Assembly (NCBI GenBank): GCA_024114885.1
Contig: CP099420.1
Span: forward strand, 930,001-994,000
Direction: 5' to 3'
Length of the DNA stretch: 64,000 bases
Source: Septoria linicola
Lineage: Eukaryota > Ascomycota > Dothideomycetes > Mycosphaerellales > Mycosphaerellaceae
Under the pieces are notes generated by a model. It did no database searches. It was not told the origin of the DNA and was given only the letters and a program-made list of their open reading frames with translations. Below, piece by piece: positions 50,201 to 61,742 of the stretch (positions are counted from its first letter, which is position 1; every line of letters begins with the position of its first letter). The position numbers and the translations under genes are program-made.

Positions 50201-51950
50201 TATTCCTAGCCCTATTCGACTTCGTTATAACGTACTAGGTAGGTAAGCGAAACCTAGCCGACGCGCCGTTAAGGTATAGCGATTACGCGTAGGAGGTAGT
50301 AGAGATAACTAACCTTCTACCTACCCTATAGACTAAGTTATAGCTATAGGACAATTAGAGTACGAGGGACGTAGGCAGACCGCTCGTAGCTCGTATCTAT
50401 ACGACTTATAAAGAATAGTATTCTTCGATAGAGAGAAGTACTAACTCTAACCCGTAGTAGTAGTTCTTAACGCCTATACGAGTAGTAGGTATAATCGCTA
50501 AGAGCGAAGAGCTATACGTAAATATCTTAGACTTAATCCTTAGATATACTCGCGCGCTAGTATAAGCTAAGCTAAGTATAGGCGTAGTATACTTATAAGC
50601 GATAAGTAATAGCGGCCGGTTCAAGTAATATACTATAAGAGAGAGAAACCTCTAGGTAGATAATTTACTATACGTACCTAAGGACTACGCCTTATAGACG
50701 TAGGTAATTCGTATATATTACAATAATACCCTTATAGGCTATTTTAGTAAGGACAAGACTATCTCGCTAGTATAAAGGAAGTACTAGTAGCTAGAGATAA
50801 CTAAGGATATCGTATAATACGTAGAATCCTATAGGAGTTACTAGAAGGCGAAGGCGCGTCGCTATCGACTATATAGCGAGCTAACTACGCTACCTATACT
50901 AGATCGTCTATTCTAAGAATTAACTTAGGATTTTATTATAGACCTTCTACTAAGTAAGTAAGGAGTATACGTATATAATACGATTCTAGTTATTATCGAC
51001 CGATATATAAAGATAGTTATCTTCGTACTAACTATAAAGAGGTATACGAGTAGTAACCTTATAGGAGTCTTAATATTAGAAGTAATTAGGCATTATAGTA
51101 TACCTATAGGCATTATTAGCGATAGAGGGTCTATATTCACGAGTTAGTTTTAGTCTAACTTCTACTACGAGGCGTATATAAAGCGTAAGCTAAGTATAGC
51201 GTTCTATCTATAAACGGATAGGTAAACTAAAAGAGCGAATTAGACGCTTAAGACTTACCTACGTATCTACTACGTAGAGTAGTAAGATAACTAGGTAGAC
51301 CTATTAGTATAAGCCGAGTTCGTATATAATAATAGTACGTATACGATACTAAAGGTATTACTATTTATAGCGCTATATAGTTTCAATCTAGAGCTAGTAA
51401 CGAGTAGATAAGAAGCTTAGAGCGCGCTTCCTAAAAGGGAGGTACTAGCTACTAAGGAAGCTATAGAAAGATTAAAGAAGAACTATAAGACGCTAAGTAA
51501 ACGCTAGCGAGAAGTAAGCGAGGCGTAGGCTAGGTACTTTAATAATAGGTATTAGGCTAAGGAATATAAGGTCGGCGATATAGTCTTACTATCGATAAAG
51601 AACCTACGATTAAAGGTTCCTTCGAAGAAGTTAGTAGATAAGTTTACTAGGCCTTTTAAGGTAATTAACGTAGTAGGGAAGTAGGCGTACCGCTTAGCCC
51701 TACTACTAGACGCTCTTATCTATAACGTATTTTATATATCGCTTCTAGAACCTTAGAAAGGTAGCGAGACGTAGGTAGAGAGTATACTACTCGTAGACTA
51801 CTAGAGTAAATAGGAAGTTAAGAAGATCCTTAGAACTCGAGTAAGGAAGAGCGTACGCTAGTACTTAATCCGCTAGTAGAGCTAGCCTAAAGAGTACGAC
51901 TAGTAGGAACCTAAAGAACATATTAGCGGCTATATAGTACTAGACGTATT
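47270..51950 (+). pseudogene. D2 gag-pol-chromodomain relic
   Basis: Collinear with the D1 relic with an offset of about 25,288 bases. RT reads [15 protein letters not shown] near 49,175 and YLNNILIYS near 49,470. The chromodomain starts with EVKKILRTRVRK at 51813. Stops are mostly TAG at Gln/Trp positions. Many changes differ from D1, so the two copies were mutated independently. Confidence 0.86.
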
Positions 51951-51991
51951 CGAAGCGTAGCGCGTAAGCGAGCGCGTAGTAAGATAGAAGC

Positions 51992-52055
51992 GCTAAGGCG
52001 CTAATACGCTAAGGCACTAATACGCTAAGGTACTAATACGCTAAGGCACTAATAC
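51992..52055 (+). repeat. 16-bp tandem repeat, 4 copies
   Basis: Four copies of GCTAAGGYRCTAATAC after the D2 chromodomain. D1 has six, so copy number varies between elements of the family. Confidence 0.9.
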
Positions 52056-52286
52056 GGCGATACTAAGTACTAAGCGCTAAACCTATATATAGGAGCAAAC
52101 TTTAAATTTAAGAGAGTAAGAAAATTACTAAGGTATTTAGGATATATTAAAGCGTAAACTATATTATTTATATATATCTACTAAGTAGGTCGTATAGTAC
52201 TTATAGGCAAGAAGTAAGAATCTAACTATAGCCTATATAGGCGCGAGTAGAGTAAAAGAGGCGTAGATAAGTAGTAAGTAAAACGC

Positions 52287-53163
52287 TTATCTATCGTTAG
52301 CGGAGAGCGCGTCGTCGCTAGCGTTTCCGCTATCGTCGACGCTCTCTACGTCCTTATTCTTATCCTCGTCTACCTCCTCTACCTCCTCGTCGGACACTAC
52401 GTCCTTAGAGAGCTTACCCTCCTTCTAGTTACTACTCTTAGAGTAGGCTACCTCTATAGTAGCGTCTAGGGCGTCGCTAGAGGCGCCTACTATATAGTTA
52501 GTCTACGAAGAGTATTAGTATCGTATAAGGATTATATAGGAAAAGTAGGTATACCTCGTACTATAGCTCAAATATAGCTACTATAAAGTTAGACTAGCGC
52601 TAGGTCTCTACTAGACCGGTAACGGATATCGCGCTAGCTAGTAGCGAGCCGAGTACGCTCGCCTTACGTAGCGTATCCTAGCTACTAATAGCTTTACCCT
52701 TATTACTAGTAAAGACTCTCTTAGAGGTCTTAATAGAGGTATAGAGAGCCTTTAGGCGGCGCTTTACTTACTCTTTACGTACGCTCTTAGAGAGGGTCTC
52801 TAGCTACTCGTAGTAGTATAGTACGTAGCGCGCCTACTACTTAAGGTTTCTATTAGTAATCCTCTTATAAGCGTAGTACTAGCGCTTATAGCGCTAGTAC
52901 TTAACCTTCTAACTAGGCTTTATTACCTTATCGTACGCCGGCTCGTCGTCTATACGTAGTTCGTTAGTAGGTAAAGCGTAGTTAAGGAGTATTCGAAGAT
53001 CTATACCGTCGTAAGTATACTTAATATAGTAGAGGTAGATCTCGATATCTCTATAGCCTCTAATATCGTCGATAGTACGTAGTAGGCGGTTTAGGACTAC
53101 GATTCTAGTACGTTTTAGGAGCATAGTACTTACGTTAGTAGTATAGTAATCGTATAGAGACAC
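52287..53163 (-). pseudogene. Antisense gene inside gypsy D2
   Basis: Counterpart of 27030-27903 in D1. The first 84 codons (53163-52909) are again open and closely similar, and the acidic tail ends at TAA 52287-52289 (ends SANDR). The frame change between the basic middle and the acidic tail occurs in the same place in both copies. That argues for an intron or an old shared frameshift, not a recent one. Confidence 0.55.
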
Positions 53164-53493
53164 TAGCTTACTAAGGATATAGAAAATATTATATACGTAG
53201 AAAGAAAGTCTAAGAGAGAGTTAGAAGAGTTTTTAAAGAATATACTCGAGCCTAGCGACGTAGTCGCTATAGTAGAGATTATATTACTACGTAAACGTAA
53301 ATATATATAGTAACTCTTTACTTCGTAGTACGTATTTACGTAACGCGCTAAAGGTTTATAGGTATAACGCGTTAGAGACGCGATAGGCGTAGAATATATA
53401 AAGTATATTATAAAGACCGAATAGGTAGCCTAGAATATAACCTATTAAGTAAGAGTGTCGCTAAGAGTAGCTCCCTTAGAGAGAGGAGATAGT

Positions 53494-53665
53494 TATAAGA
53501 GCTAGGTAAGGTCGAAGGCTAAGACCTGCCTTAGGCTCGTAGACTTAGCGTACGGTATAATTATAGTACGCGTATATATCTAAAAGGAGGTAAGAATTAG
53601 TCTTACGATATCCTAATAGTCTTATTAGAAGGGCGCTCTATATATTGCTATATACCTCTTTTATA
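53494..53665 (+). repeat. D2 3' LTR
   Basis: 172 bp, followed by target duplication CCTTC at 53666-53670. Confidence 0.9.
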
Positions 53666-53670
53666 CCTTC

Positions 53671-54830
53671 TTTAGCTTATTATATAATAATAACTTATAG
53701 ATAGCTTTCTTAATATATCTAGTATTCCTTAGTAAAGAGGATTTTCTAATCCTCTCTCTAAGGAATAATCCTTAAGAGTCCTTCTAGTTCTTAGTACTAT
53801 TTCTCTACTAGGATAGTTTCTTAGTAGTAGAGAGGTTAGGACAATCTTTTAGCTAGTACTTCTCTTTCTTATAGAGCTAGTATATTAGTAGAGACTTTCC
53901 TTAGTAGAGCTACCTAGGATAGAATATAGCTAAACCTATATCTATCTTATCTAGATTATCTCTTACCTCTTAGGACTTAAGTAGAAGGAGAATAGTATCT
54001 ATATCTAAGGATAGTTAGGTTATAATAGTATCCTTAGCTACTTAGTATAATATAGGTAGAGACTATAGGAGATATTTTAGCCTTTTCTCTTAGCTCTAGT
54101 AGTAAGCTTCCTAAGGATTAATCTTAGTAATCCTCTTACCTAGGCCTCTAAGGTATCTCTATACTTCTCTAATTATCTTATTAGGTAATATCCTAAATAT
54201 AATAAACTACTTAATTAGACCTATAGTATAGGACTTTAGGACTCTATTATACTTGTTCTAGAGAATTACCTATATCTTAGCTACTAGTATAGTAATATAC
54301 TATATCTCTAGCTCTATCTTATTATCTTTACTAATACTATATCTAATACTAAACCTATATACTATATTGTCTTTTAAGAAGTATTAATTCTAAGTAATAT
54401 ATATCTAGAGACTAGTATTCTACTAAACTATATATAGGTTCCCTCTAATAATTAGTTAGCTAATTACCTAGAACTAGTCCTTTCCTTCTAGCTTATCTAT
54501 CTATAGCTTAAACTATTTCTTCTAGTTAGTTCTATCTAGGATTAGAATCCTTTAGCTCTTCTTATCCTCTTAGTCTATTATAGAAATAGATAAATAGAAT
54601 AAATAATTAGTAGGATACTTTAGACTAGCTAAGGATTCTAGAGAAGAGTAATTTCTTATAGTAGAGAGACTAGCTCTAAGAGATAGAGATTCCTTATATT
54701 TAGGAAATTACTAAGACTTAGATCTTTCTCTCTTAGTAGAGTTTCTATTACTAGGTAGTAGGAAGGCTAGGTAGCCTCTTCTAACTCTAGTAATACTAGG
54801 TATAATAGTAGAGAACTAGGTAGGTATTAA
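53671..54830 (-). pseudogene. E gag relic, second part
   Basis: Continuation of E after D2, collinear with B 31290-32450 (gag, reversed). It ends abruptly at GGTATTAA, where module F starts with TAGACGTCGG. GGTATTAA (54823-54830) is the candidate 8-bp hAT target site. Confidence 0.8.
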
Positions 54831-54841
54831 TAGACGTCGGA

Positions 54842-55015
54842 ATAGGTTAGTACGAGTAGAGTTAGGTCTAAACCTATATTCTTAGTAATCGATATAGGTT
54901 AGAGAGGTAACCCGCTAAAGCTTAATAGGTAGTACCTATAACTAGAAAATATAGGTTAGGGTATATACCTACGTAGGTACCTATAGGAGTATAGGCATAG
55001 GTATACTAAAATCTA
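54842..55015. repeat. Cluster of short subterminal repeats at the left end of F
   Basis: Copies of ATAGGTTAG and shortened or inverted forms (AACCTATA, ACCTATAAC, ATAGGTA, ACCTATAG) occur about nine times in 170 bases; clear ones are at 54842, 54871, 54892, 54932 and 54949. A perfect palindrome TACCTACGTAGGTA lies at about 54,965-54,978. Dense short repeats in both orientations near an end are typical transposase-binding sites of hAT elements. The same cluster is in F' from 61308. Confidence 0.6.
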
Positions 55016-55595
55016 CGTACTATAAGTATCTAAGTACGTGAAAAGGACGATAGGCGCCGACTATATATACCGACTATAGGGATAAGAGAAAACGAAGGTT
55101 TTATAGTATAAAAGTAGAAAGTAATCTTATATCGTTCGCTATAGTTATAATATAATTTGATACCGCGCTTCTACTACGTAGCTAGGTATCTCGAAGTAGC
55201 CTAAACGCTATTCCTTACGCTGAATATAATATATAGTACTATACTACTTTAAATAACTCTTATTATCTATAACGCTCTATATACGAAGTATTCTCCGAAC
55301 GAGCTATATATCCTTCTACTAGATCGTAACTCGCTTTATATAGATAGCGTAGAGGTTAGTACCTATACAAGTTAGTATAAGCTACTAAATAGTAATATAG
55401 AAGGATATATACTCTTAAAAACCTTTATTAAATAGAGCTCTACTACCTCTTATAACGCTTCTAGTATACTAGCTCGAAAGCGTAGATCCTACTTAAAGCT
55501 ATACGCGACCTCTCTTACTAGTCGCTAGAAAGGAAGCTTACTAATAAGTAGATTACTAGTCCTCTAAAATATCCGAATCTCCTATAAGGCTAATA

Positions 55596-55646
55596 CTATA
55601 GTAGATTAGCGTACCGACTACGTTTGCCGACTACGTTTTAACTTAC
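55596..55646 (-). other. Intron 1 of the H3-like gene, with paired CCGACTA motif
   Basis: A 51-nt intron with consensus donor, branch site and acceptor. Its middle is two near-identical 13-base units (plus strand CCGACTACGTTTG/CCGACTACGTTTT, 55614-55638). The same pair occurs in other introns of the module. Confidence 0.7.
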
Positions 55647-55902
55647 TACCTAGCTTATAGCGATAAGGCTTCCTTACCCTCCTAACTACTAGAGCCTTCT
55701 TAGAAAGCCTACTAGCTCGTACCGCGTTCTAAGTATTCGACTATACTTTTAGAATATAGGATTTCTTCTTTATAGTAAGTTTTAGACCGGCTCTTCTCTT
55801 CTTCTTCGTTACTATCTTATAAGGCGCTTTTTACGTAATAGGCCGCTTTCTACTAAGGCCCTTCCTACTAGTAATAGGCCTCTTTATAGTAGAAGGCTTA
55901 TT

Positions 55903-55956
55903 ATTCTCCTATTTAGATACGTCTTTATTATCCTCCTCTTTAGGCGCGTATTTATT
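55903..55956. repeat. 27-bp coding minisatellite, 2 copies
   Basis: Two 27-base units inside exon 1 of the H3-like gene. Each encodes nine residues of the type NKYAPKEED on the minus strand. F' has three units (62369-62449), an in-frame expansion. Confidence 0.85.
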
Positions 55957-56059
55957 ATTACTATCTTATATATCGATAAGAATTAGATTATTAGCCTATC
56001 CTTAAGGCTAATCGCTAGCTCTCTCTATTTAAAGGTACGCTAATAGAGTAGGAGAACGC

Positions 56060-57900
56060 GATACTTAATTAGCGAGAGCACGTTATTTAGGCGTAAGTAT
56101 AGCGGCGTCTTATACGAGACGATTAAGAAAGTCGTAGTTAATTAGAAGCACTATATCGCGCGAGAACGCGATAGAATATTAATAATATTATGTTTGTTTA
56201 GAGTTATAGTCGTAAGGTTAAAATTATAAGGTTTTAGTATAAGGCTAGAATTTAGAGTCTAAAGCCTAAGGCACTAACGACCTCTCTATTCTCTAGAGGA
56301 ACTCGCTATATATCTACTAAGATAATAGGTTAGAAATATAGTCGGTATCTATAGTCGGCGGACTTACGCTTCTACTAAACTATACTACCGTCCTAGCTAG
56401 TAAACCTTATACGAATACGATAGTATAGCTATAGATCTTTAGCCTATAGTATAACCTACTTTATATAGATAGCTAGGAGATTAGATATCTTAAATTTAGT
56501 AGTAAGGAACGCTTTAACTACCTCTTAGAGGCATTCTAAGGCCGCTAATTAATAGCGTAGCCTACTACTAAAAGTAAGAACGATCTCGTAGACAAGCTAC
56601 TAGAATAGGAGGCGTTAGATATATAGTTCTATTATACTCTATAATTTCTTAATCTAATAAAGCGTAATAGTGCCTAACTTAAGAATACGACGTTTCTACC
56701 TACTATTACGAGATATACGCTTCCGACAAGTGTTCGTTTTTACTATAATAACCTTCTTCTAAGGCTTAATAGGCTTCTAAGTAGTACTCTCTAGAATAGC
56801 TACTTTTAGTAGACTATACGATCGTAAACGCTAAGGAGGGCTTAAAGAGATCGATACTTAATTATCGCTCTTATATAGAGCGTCGTAATCGAAGAACGGT
56901 ATAAGAAATAAAAGAAAGAGTAGAGATAGAAAGAAGGAAGTAAAGAAAGAAGAAGTAGATAGTTAGAAAGATACTAAAACTTACTAAGACGCTATAAGCT
57001 ATAGAACCTCGGGTCTAAAGAGATACTAAGAAATTTACTAGATCCTATATCTATACCTAAATAGGAAAGTACTATACTAGGAAAACTACTACCGACTACG
57101 ATTACTAACTATAAATCTTATCTTAATTAATTCTAGAAGCGTAGAACTAGAGGATAGTTATAGTCGATATTAGTTTACTAGATCTATATAATTAGATATT
57201 AGTATAGAATAATATAAAATAAGCTATTAGTTCTAAGTTATACTAAACTAAGGCCTATTCTATTAATAATAAATTATCTATAATACTAGAGAAGAGAATA
57301 TTTTTACTATATATACTAGATAGTATAAAATATATAAATATAAAGTAGTAATACTCTCTCTCTTTTCTAAGACTAATTAAAAAGGCTAGTTCTAAAAGAT
57401 TAGTAGAATCTTCTAAATCTAAAGAAAAACTTTCTCTATAATAGACTTAATAGTAGTATCTCGTTATTAGGCTTTAAAATATCTTAAAACTAAATATTTA
57501 TTCTATTAATATATACTATAGGATTCTTAGGATTTATACTTATTACAATTTTAGTAATCTATTAAGCCTATTAACTTATTAAGTAGCTTAAAGAGTTTTA
57601 AACCTAGTCTATAGATCGATAGGATAGTTCTTAATATAATAGCTAAAATTATAATATCTCTAGCTAATATATAAGGTTATATATAGTAGAAAAGGTAAGT
57701 ATAAATAAGTAAGTACTTCTTAAGAAGTTAAGATATCCTTTTTAGAATAAAAGCTCTTTAAGCTAGGTCTCTATAATCTACTATTAGTCTTATATAATTA
57801 GCCTATACCTCTCTTTTTAAAGTAATCTTTCTTCTATCTAGTAGATATACTATAGAGACCTAGGATAGGCGGACTTAGTAGATATATTAGCCTATACTAA
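56060..57900 (-). pseudogene. Unidentified minus-strand gene in module F
   Basis: On the minus strand from about 57,830 to 57,180 a long frame is broken only by TAG/TAA, including SFSLDLEDSTNLLELAFLI and following hydrophobic and Tyr-rich segments. Further coding-like stretches lie on both sides of a consensus intron at 56367-56317 (GTAAGT, TTCTAAC, CTTAG). That intron carries the paired CCGACTA motif. The product would be long, basic and Ile/Leu/Tyr-rich. I do not recognise it. Confidence 0.4.
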
Positions 57901-58146
57901 GATATAATCTAATAGTAAAGTACCGACTATATATACCGATAACTAATATTATCTAAAAAGCTATATTAAAGTATATAGGAGCGACCTATCTTAACGTTAC
58001 TCCTACTTAGTTAGCTCTTAGACCCTAGATTTCCCTACTTCCTATAAATTCTAAACCTCGCTTTCTAACTACCTATACTTATAACTAAATTCGTCGTATA
58101 TTACTATCGCTTATCTAACCTGCCTAATTCTACTACTATTTAGTAG

Positions 58147-60000
58147 GTGACCGTTATAGCTATCGAACGCGACACTTTTAATACTAATTGTTCTAGAAAT
58201 AGTACGTTAGAAGCGTAAGGTAGAGTCTCTTCCTAAACTCGAGGCAAAACGTATAAAACTTACTATAATAAGAAAGGATATTAAAGACTACTCGATTAAT
58301 CTAAATATACTACGCGACTACGTACGTACTTAAGCTATAGACGAAGATAGAGCTAAAGTAGACCGAAAACGTAAAGTAAAGAATCAAGCTTTTAGTCGTT
58401 TTAAGGTAAAGTAAATAGCTATACTACTAGGGTAAGATAGCCTCGACAAGGACGCGTAGAAGACGTATATTAATTAATAGAAACTAGTCTATAAGGCAAG
58501 CTTTACTAAATAACGGTAAGTCTCTATTATACTATTATATATATAGTCGGTAAACGTAGTCGGCGTATATAGTCGGCGCTAATATTATATAGGGAGAGGA
58601 AGGCTCTTAAGAAGATAGAGGAAAAGAAATCTCCTAAAGACCTTACTTAGAAAGATAAAGAAGGTTAGTATATCGAGCTCTACCTTCTATATAAGGAGAT
58701 TAAGAGAAAAGAGGATATATTAGAAGAATTCGAAAAGGAAGATAGTAGTATATAGGTTTAGGTACTATTAGATCCTTCTAAGTTAAAGAGAAACTCTATA
58801 AACGTTATTATCGATAATCTACTAAGTTTATCTTAAAAGGAGAATATTTAGGCTAAGTACGCTATTAAGCTATCTACTAGTACGCTAGGCTCTACTAACT
58901 ATAGTAGAGCGACTTATTAATACTAGTATAAGGTAATCGGCGAGTTCTAGTCTAAGATTAAGGCGCTAGATAAACTTATAGCTATATAAGTATATAGCGA
59001 TAACGTAAGTCTTCCTATCTATTAGAAACTCCTATCTACTAATATAATATAGAGCTCCTCTTTTACGATACTACGGCTTCGAGGTCTAGCTATCTTACTT
59101 TAGATATTAGTACTAGAAGCCTAAGTTAAGGTATATCTACTAGCTGTTTTAAGCGCCGACTATATTTACCGACTATATACTAATTAACTATAGTCGTATA
59201 TTACTAATAGCGTTTTGCCTATACCCTACGACATCTTTTAGATAGAATACTAGGCTATACTACGTAATATTCTTAGCTAGAAGCTCTCCTTTATTAATTA
59301 CTTCTTAATCCTTATCGAGTATCTTAGATAGCTAATTCCTACTAACTACGATTAGAATACCTACAGATTCTCTATACCTACTATATCTATATAGTAGAGA
59401 CAAAACGCGAAGCTTACCTATAGTATATTTAATAAACAATATATACTTGATAAGGAAGAGACTTTACTCGAAGCTATAGTCGAGAGTCTAGTTTAAGCTA
59501 GATTTAAGAGCGAGCGGGCTAGTATTAGCTTTTTATCTATTATTATAGATCTAATAGATCCTAGCGTACTTAATCTAGAGATTAGTACCGAGTTCTTAAC
59601 TAGTCTATCGTTAGCGGATAAAGGGCTTCACTACGTCTAATTAGTATAATTTAGGCTTCTCTATAAATAAGAACTACTATAGACGTCGTACTAGGGTAAA
59701 GTTATAGCGTATTTTATAGATAGTCTAGGGCTCCTCTCTTTCTTACTTTTATAATTTAGTCTACCTTTATCTTCTTTAACTCTTCTAGTTTTAATACTAC
59801 TACCTATAAACACGCCGTCTTTATAGCGAAATCTATTACTAGCTACTAGAGGACTTAGGTCTAGTACTTAACTAAGATAACGATATTAAGATAGCGTTTT
59901 TAAAGACTCTTTATAATTCGAATCTAGTCCGATAGTACCCTCTACGCTACGATATATAGTATTAGAGTAGAGCTCTAGTAGACTACCTACTACCTCTAAA
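58147..60000 (+). pseudogene. Unidentified plus-strand gene in module F
   Basis: Coding-like frames are joined by two consensus introns, 58516-58592 (GTAAGT ... GCTAAT ... TATAG) and 59131-59193 (GTATAT ... ACTAAT ... CTATAG). Both contain CCGACTA units. The first exon is Lys/Arg-rich, the second is Lys/Glu-rich (KALKKIEEKKSPKDL), the third more hydrophobic. Stops are TAG/TAA. The part after 59,193 could be an upstream portion of the transposase gene. No family is recognised. Confidence 0.4.
58516..58592 (+). other. Intron with three TAGTCGG units
   Basis: 77 nt, donor GTAAGT, branch GCTAAT, acceptor TATAG. Its centre is TAGTCGGTAAACGTAGTCGG followed by a third TAGTCGG. Confidence 0.6.
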
Positions 60001-60069
60001 ATTCTAATTAATATACCTACGTCTTCTCTAGACTAGACTTAAGTAAATAGAGTATATCTATAGTAGAAA

Positions 60070-61296
60070 GAGTATAAAACGGACTTTAGAGACTAGTATA
60101 TACGACGATAGTAGGAGGTATAAGGTCGCTATAAGTATAAGTTTAGGATATAAAAGACTATACCTATTAAATAAGAGAGTACCTATTCCTTCTAGATCTA
60201 GAAGTTTTTTAACTAGAGGATTAATATCGAGGATACCTTACTAAAAGTAGTCTACCGAGGTTACGAGACCTCTTTAGCCTATCTAGGCCTCCGTATTAGT
60301 ATAAGTAGTCTTAGTTCTTACTTTCGAACTAAGGAGTACGTATAGGTATTTAAGAGAAAAGAGATACTACTAGAGTATATCTAGTAGTATAAAGACTATT
60401 ATATAAGTTCCTACCGACTACGTTTACCGACTACGTTATTAAGCTTATATAGTTAGGCTCGAAATCGTAAGAGTTACCTTAGCGACCTAGACCTAAGTAT
60501 TAATAACTTCTCTATAGTATCTATATAAATAATCGTAGTATATAGCCTACTACTTAATTTCTTTAAGAATCTCGTAGTCTACTATATATATATATACCTT
60601 AACCCTAGTCTCGAAATATCTTTCCGCTCTAGTAAGACGATTAAGGCTCTTCTTTAAGAGGTCTAAGAGAGGTCTAAGGAAGATCTAAAGGCTATACTAG
60701 CTAGAACCTCTAAGGTTACTATCGTAGTCGATAGCTAGTAGTCTAGTAGTATAAAAGCTTTATTCCTTACTATCTATACCTACTAGATCGATACTAAATA
60801 GATATAGTACAAGGCGATATTAGACTTTCCCTACGTTACTAGTAGATATACTAGAGAGCGACTTTCGAAATTACTCTTTAATATATTATAAAGGTTTAGC
60901 CTTAGAGACCGACTAATCGCTCTTATATACGATAACGCTAGAAACAATAGTATACTCTATAGGTCTATATACGTCTTACTAGTATCTATTCGATTAGTAC
61001 TAACGTAAGCTAGTATTAAGGCTATTAGCCTTTACTTAATAGAATATAGCGTAAAAATCATAAAGCCTTCTATTTCGATCGAAGAGCTCGTAGAGCCGGT
61101 AGTACTAGATATTTAACTAGACGAGGCAAATCTCTTCTCTAATATTAAGGTTATTAAGCCTACTACGCTAGCTACGATTCTAGAACGGTTTCTATATTTT
61201 ACTTACGTAATATAGCTTACTATAAAGGCCTTTTTTATATAACTATAAATAATACTAATTAACGATCTATAAGAGTTTTAGAACGATAAGAAAGAT
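60070..61296 (+). pseudogene. hAT-family transposase relic
   Basis: After a probable intron ending at about 60,446 (it contains CCGACTACGTTTACCGACTA), the frame reads YLNPSLEIS, then SKVTIVVDS with two TAG codons at the expected Trp/Thr region of the hAT core. KAILDFPYVTSRYTRERLSK and LIALIYDNARNN follow. These match hAT segments: the Asp-containing beta strand with the following Trp, the GRHTGE-type segment, and the second catalytic-region Asp before N-N. The frame is still open at 61296, where F' begins, so the C-terminal dimerisation domain is absent. RIP stops are frequent. Confidence 0.72.
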
Positions 61297-61742
61297 TAGA
61301 CGTCGAAATAAGTTAGTATAGGTAGGGTTAGGTCTAAACCTATATTCTTAGTAATCGATATAGGTTAGAAGAGTAACCCGCTAAAGCTTAATAGATAGTA
61401 CCTATAACTAGAAAATATAGGTTAAGGCGTATACCTACGTAGGTACCTATAGGAGTATAGGTATAAGTATACTAAAATCTACGTATTTTAAGTATCTAAG
61501 TACGTGAAAAGGACGATAGGCGCCGACTATATATACCGACTACTAGGATAAGAGGAAACGAAGGTTTTATAGTATAAAAGTAGAAAGTAATCTTATATCG
61601 TTCGCTATAGTTATAATACAATTTAATACTACGCTTCTACTACGTAGCTAGGTATCTCGAAGTAGCCTAAACGCTATTCCTTATACTAAATATAATACGT
61701 AGTACTATACTACTTTAAATAACCCTTATTATCTATAACGCC

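Larger units (their letters stand above)
46952..53665 (+). mobile_element. Gypsy chromovirus D2, inserted in E
   Basis: A 6714-bp second copy of the D1 family with 172-bp LTRs (46952-47123, 53494-53665) and target duplication CCTTC (46947-46951, 53666-53670). Gene order is the same as D1: gag from about 47,270, RT motif IDYRGLN near 49,175, chromodomain 51813-51938. Confidence 0.92.
42287..54830 (-). mobile_element. Copia element E (minus strand), 5' part cut off by module F
   Basis: Reversed copia copy. Its 3' LTR is 42287-42562 and its body is 42563-46951 and 53671-54830, interrupted by gypsy D2. It stops at 54830 in the 5' leader/gag region where module F begins. Its 5' LTR is not in the window, so the target duplication cannot be checked; TTAGT (42282-42286) is predicted. 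Heavily RIP-altered. Confidence 0.85.
55277..56028 (-). pseudogene. Histone H3-like gene carried by module F
   Basis: Three exons: 56028-55647, 55595-55413, 55362-55277. The introns are 51 nt (GTAAGT donor, GCTAAT branch, TATAG acceptor) and 50 nt (GTATAT, TACTAAC, TATAG), with matching phases. The spliced frame is 651 nt, about 216 residues. The histone fold reads LAL*EIRIF*RTSNLLISK, then LPF*RLVREVAYSFK*DLRF, then STNLYAIYIKRVTI**KDI* and LVRRI. This matches H3 from the end of the tail (RKPYRYKLG) through alpha-N, alpha-1, alpha-2, alpha-3 and the C-terminal helix. Stops sit at expected Gln codons. Loop 1 (FK*DLRF) has canonical H3 length without the CENP-A insertion. The tail is about 80 residues longer than in H3: basic, with a 27-bp (9-residue) repeat. 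The start is ATA at 56028, presumed a RIP-altered ATG. Confidence 0.82.
54831..61296 (+). mobile_element. Module F: cargo-bearing hAT-type DNA transposon (proposed)
   Basis: A 6466-bp unit that starts TAGACGTCGG (a CAG-type hAT end after one C-to-T change). It is followed at 61297 by a second unit starting TAGACGTCG. F carries a histone H3-like gene (minus, left), an unidentified minus-strand gene, an unidentified plus-strand gene and a hAT transposase (plus, right). The transposase frame is still open where F' begins, so its C-terminal dimerisation part is missing from F. Either F' inserted into the end of F (then the rest of F lies beyond the window), or the units form a tandem array. No right terminal inverted repeat is visible, so the hAT boundary is inferred. 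Confidence 0.6.

Noticed and set aside
50406..50624. 72-codon minus-strand frame in gypsy D2
   Set aside because: Antisense to the region between RNase H and integrase; no counterpart of that length in D1.
55277..56028. Reading the H3-like gene as a CENP-A (centromeric) histone
   Set aside because: The long tail is CENP-A-like, but loop 1 between alpha-1 and alpha-2 has the exact canonical H3 length and no CENP-A insertion.
55057..60434. The spaced paired CCGACTA units as a CRISPR-like array
   Set aside because: Spacing is hundreds of bases and irregular, orientation varies, and the sites coincide with introns in a eukaryotic genome.
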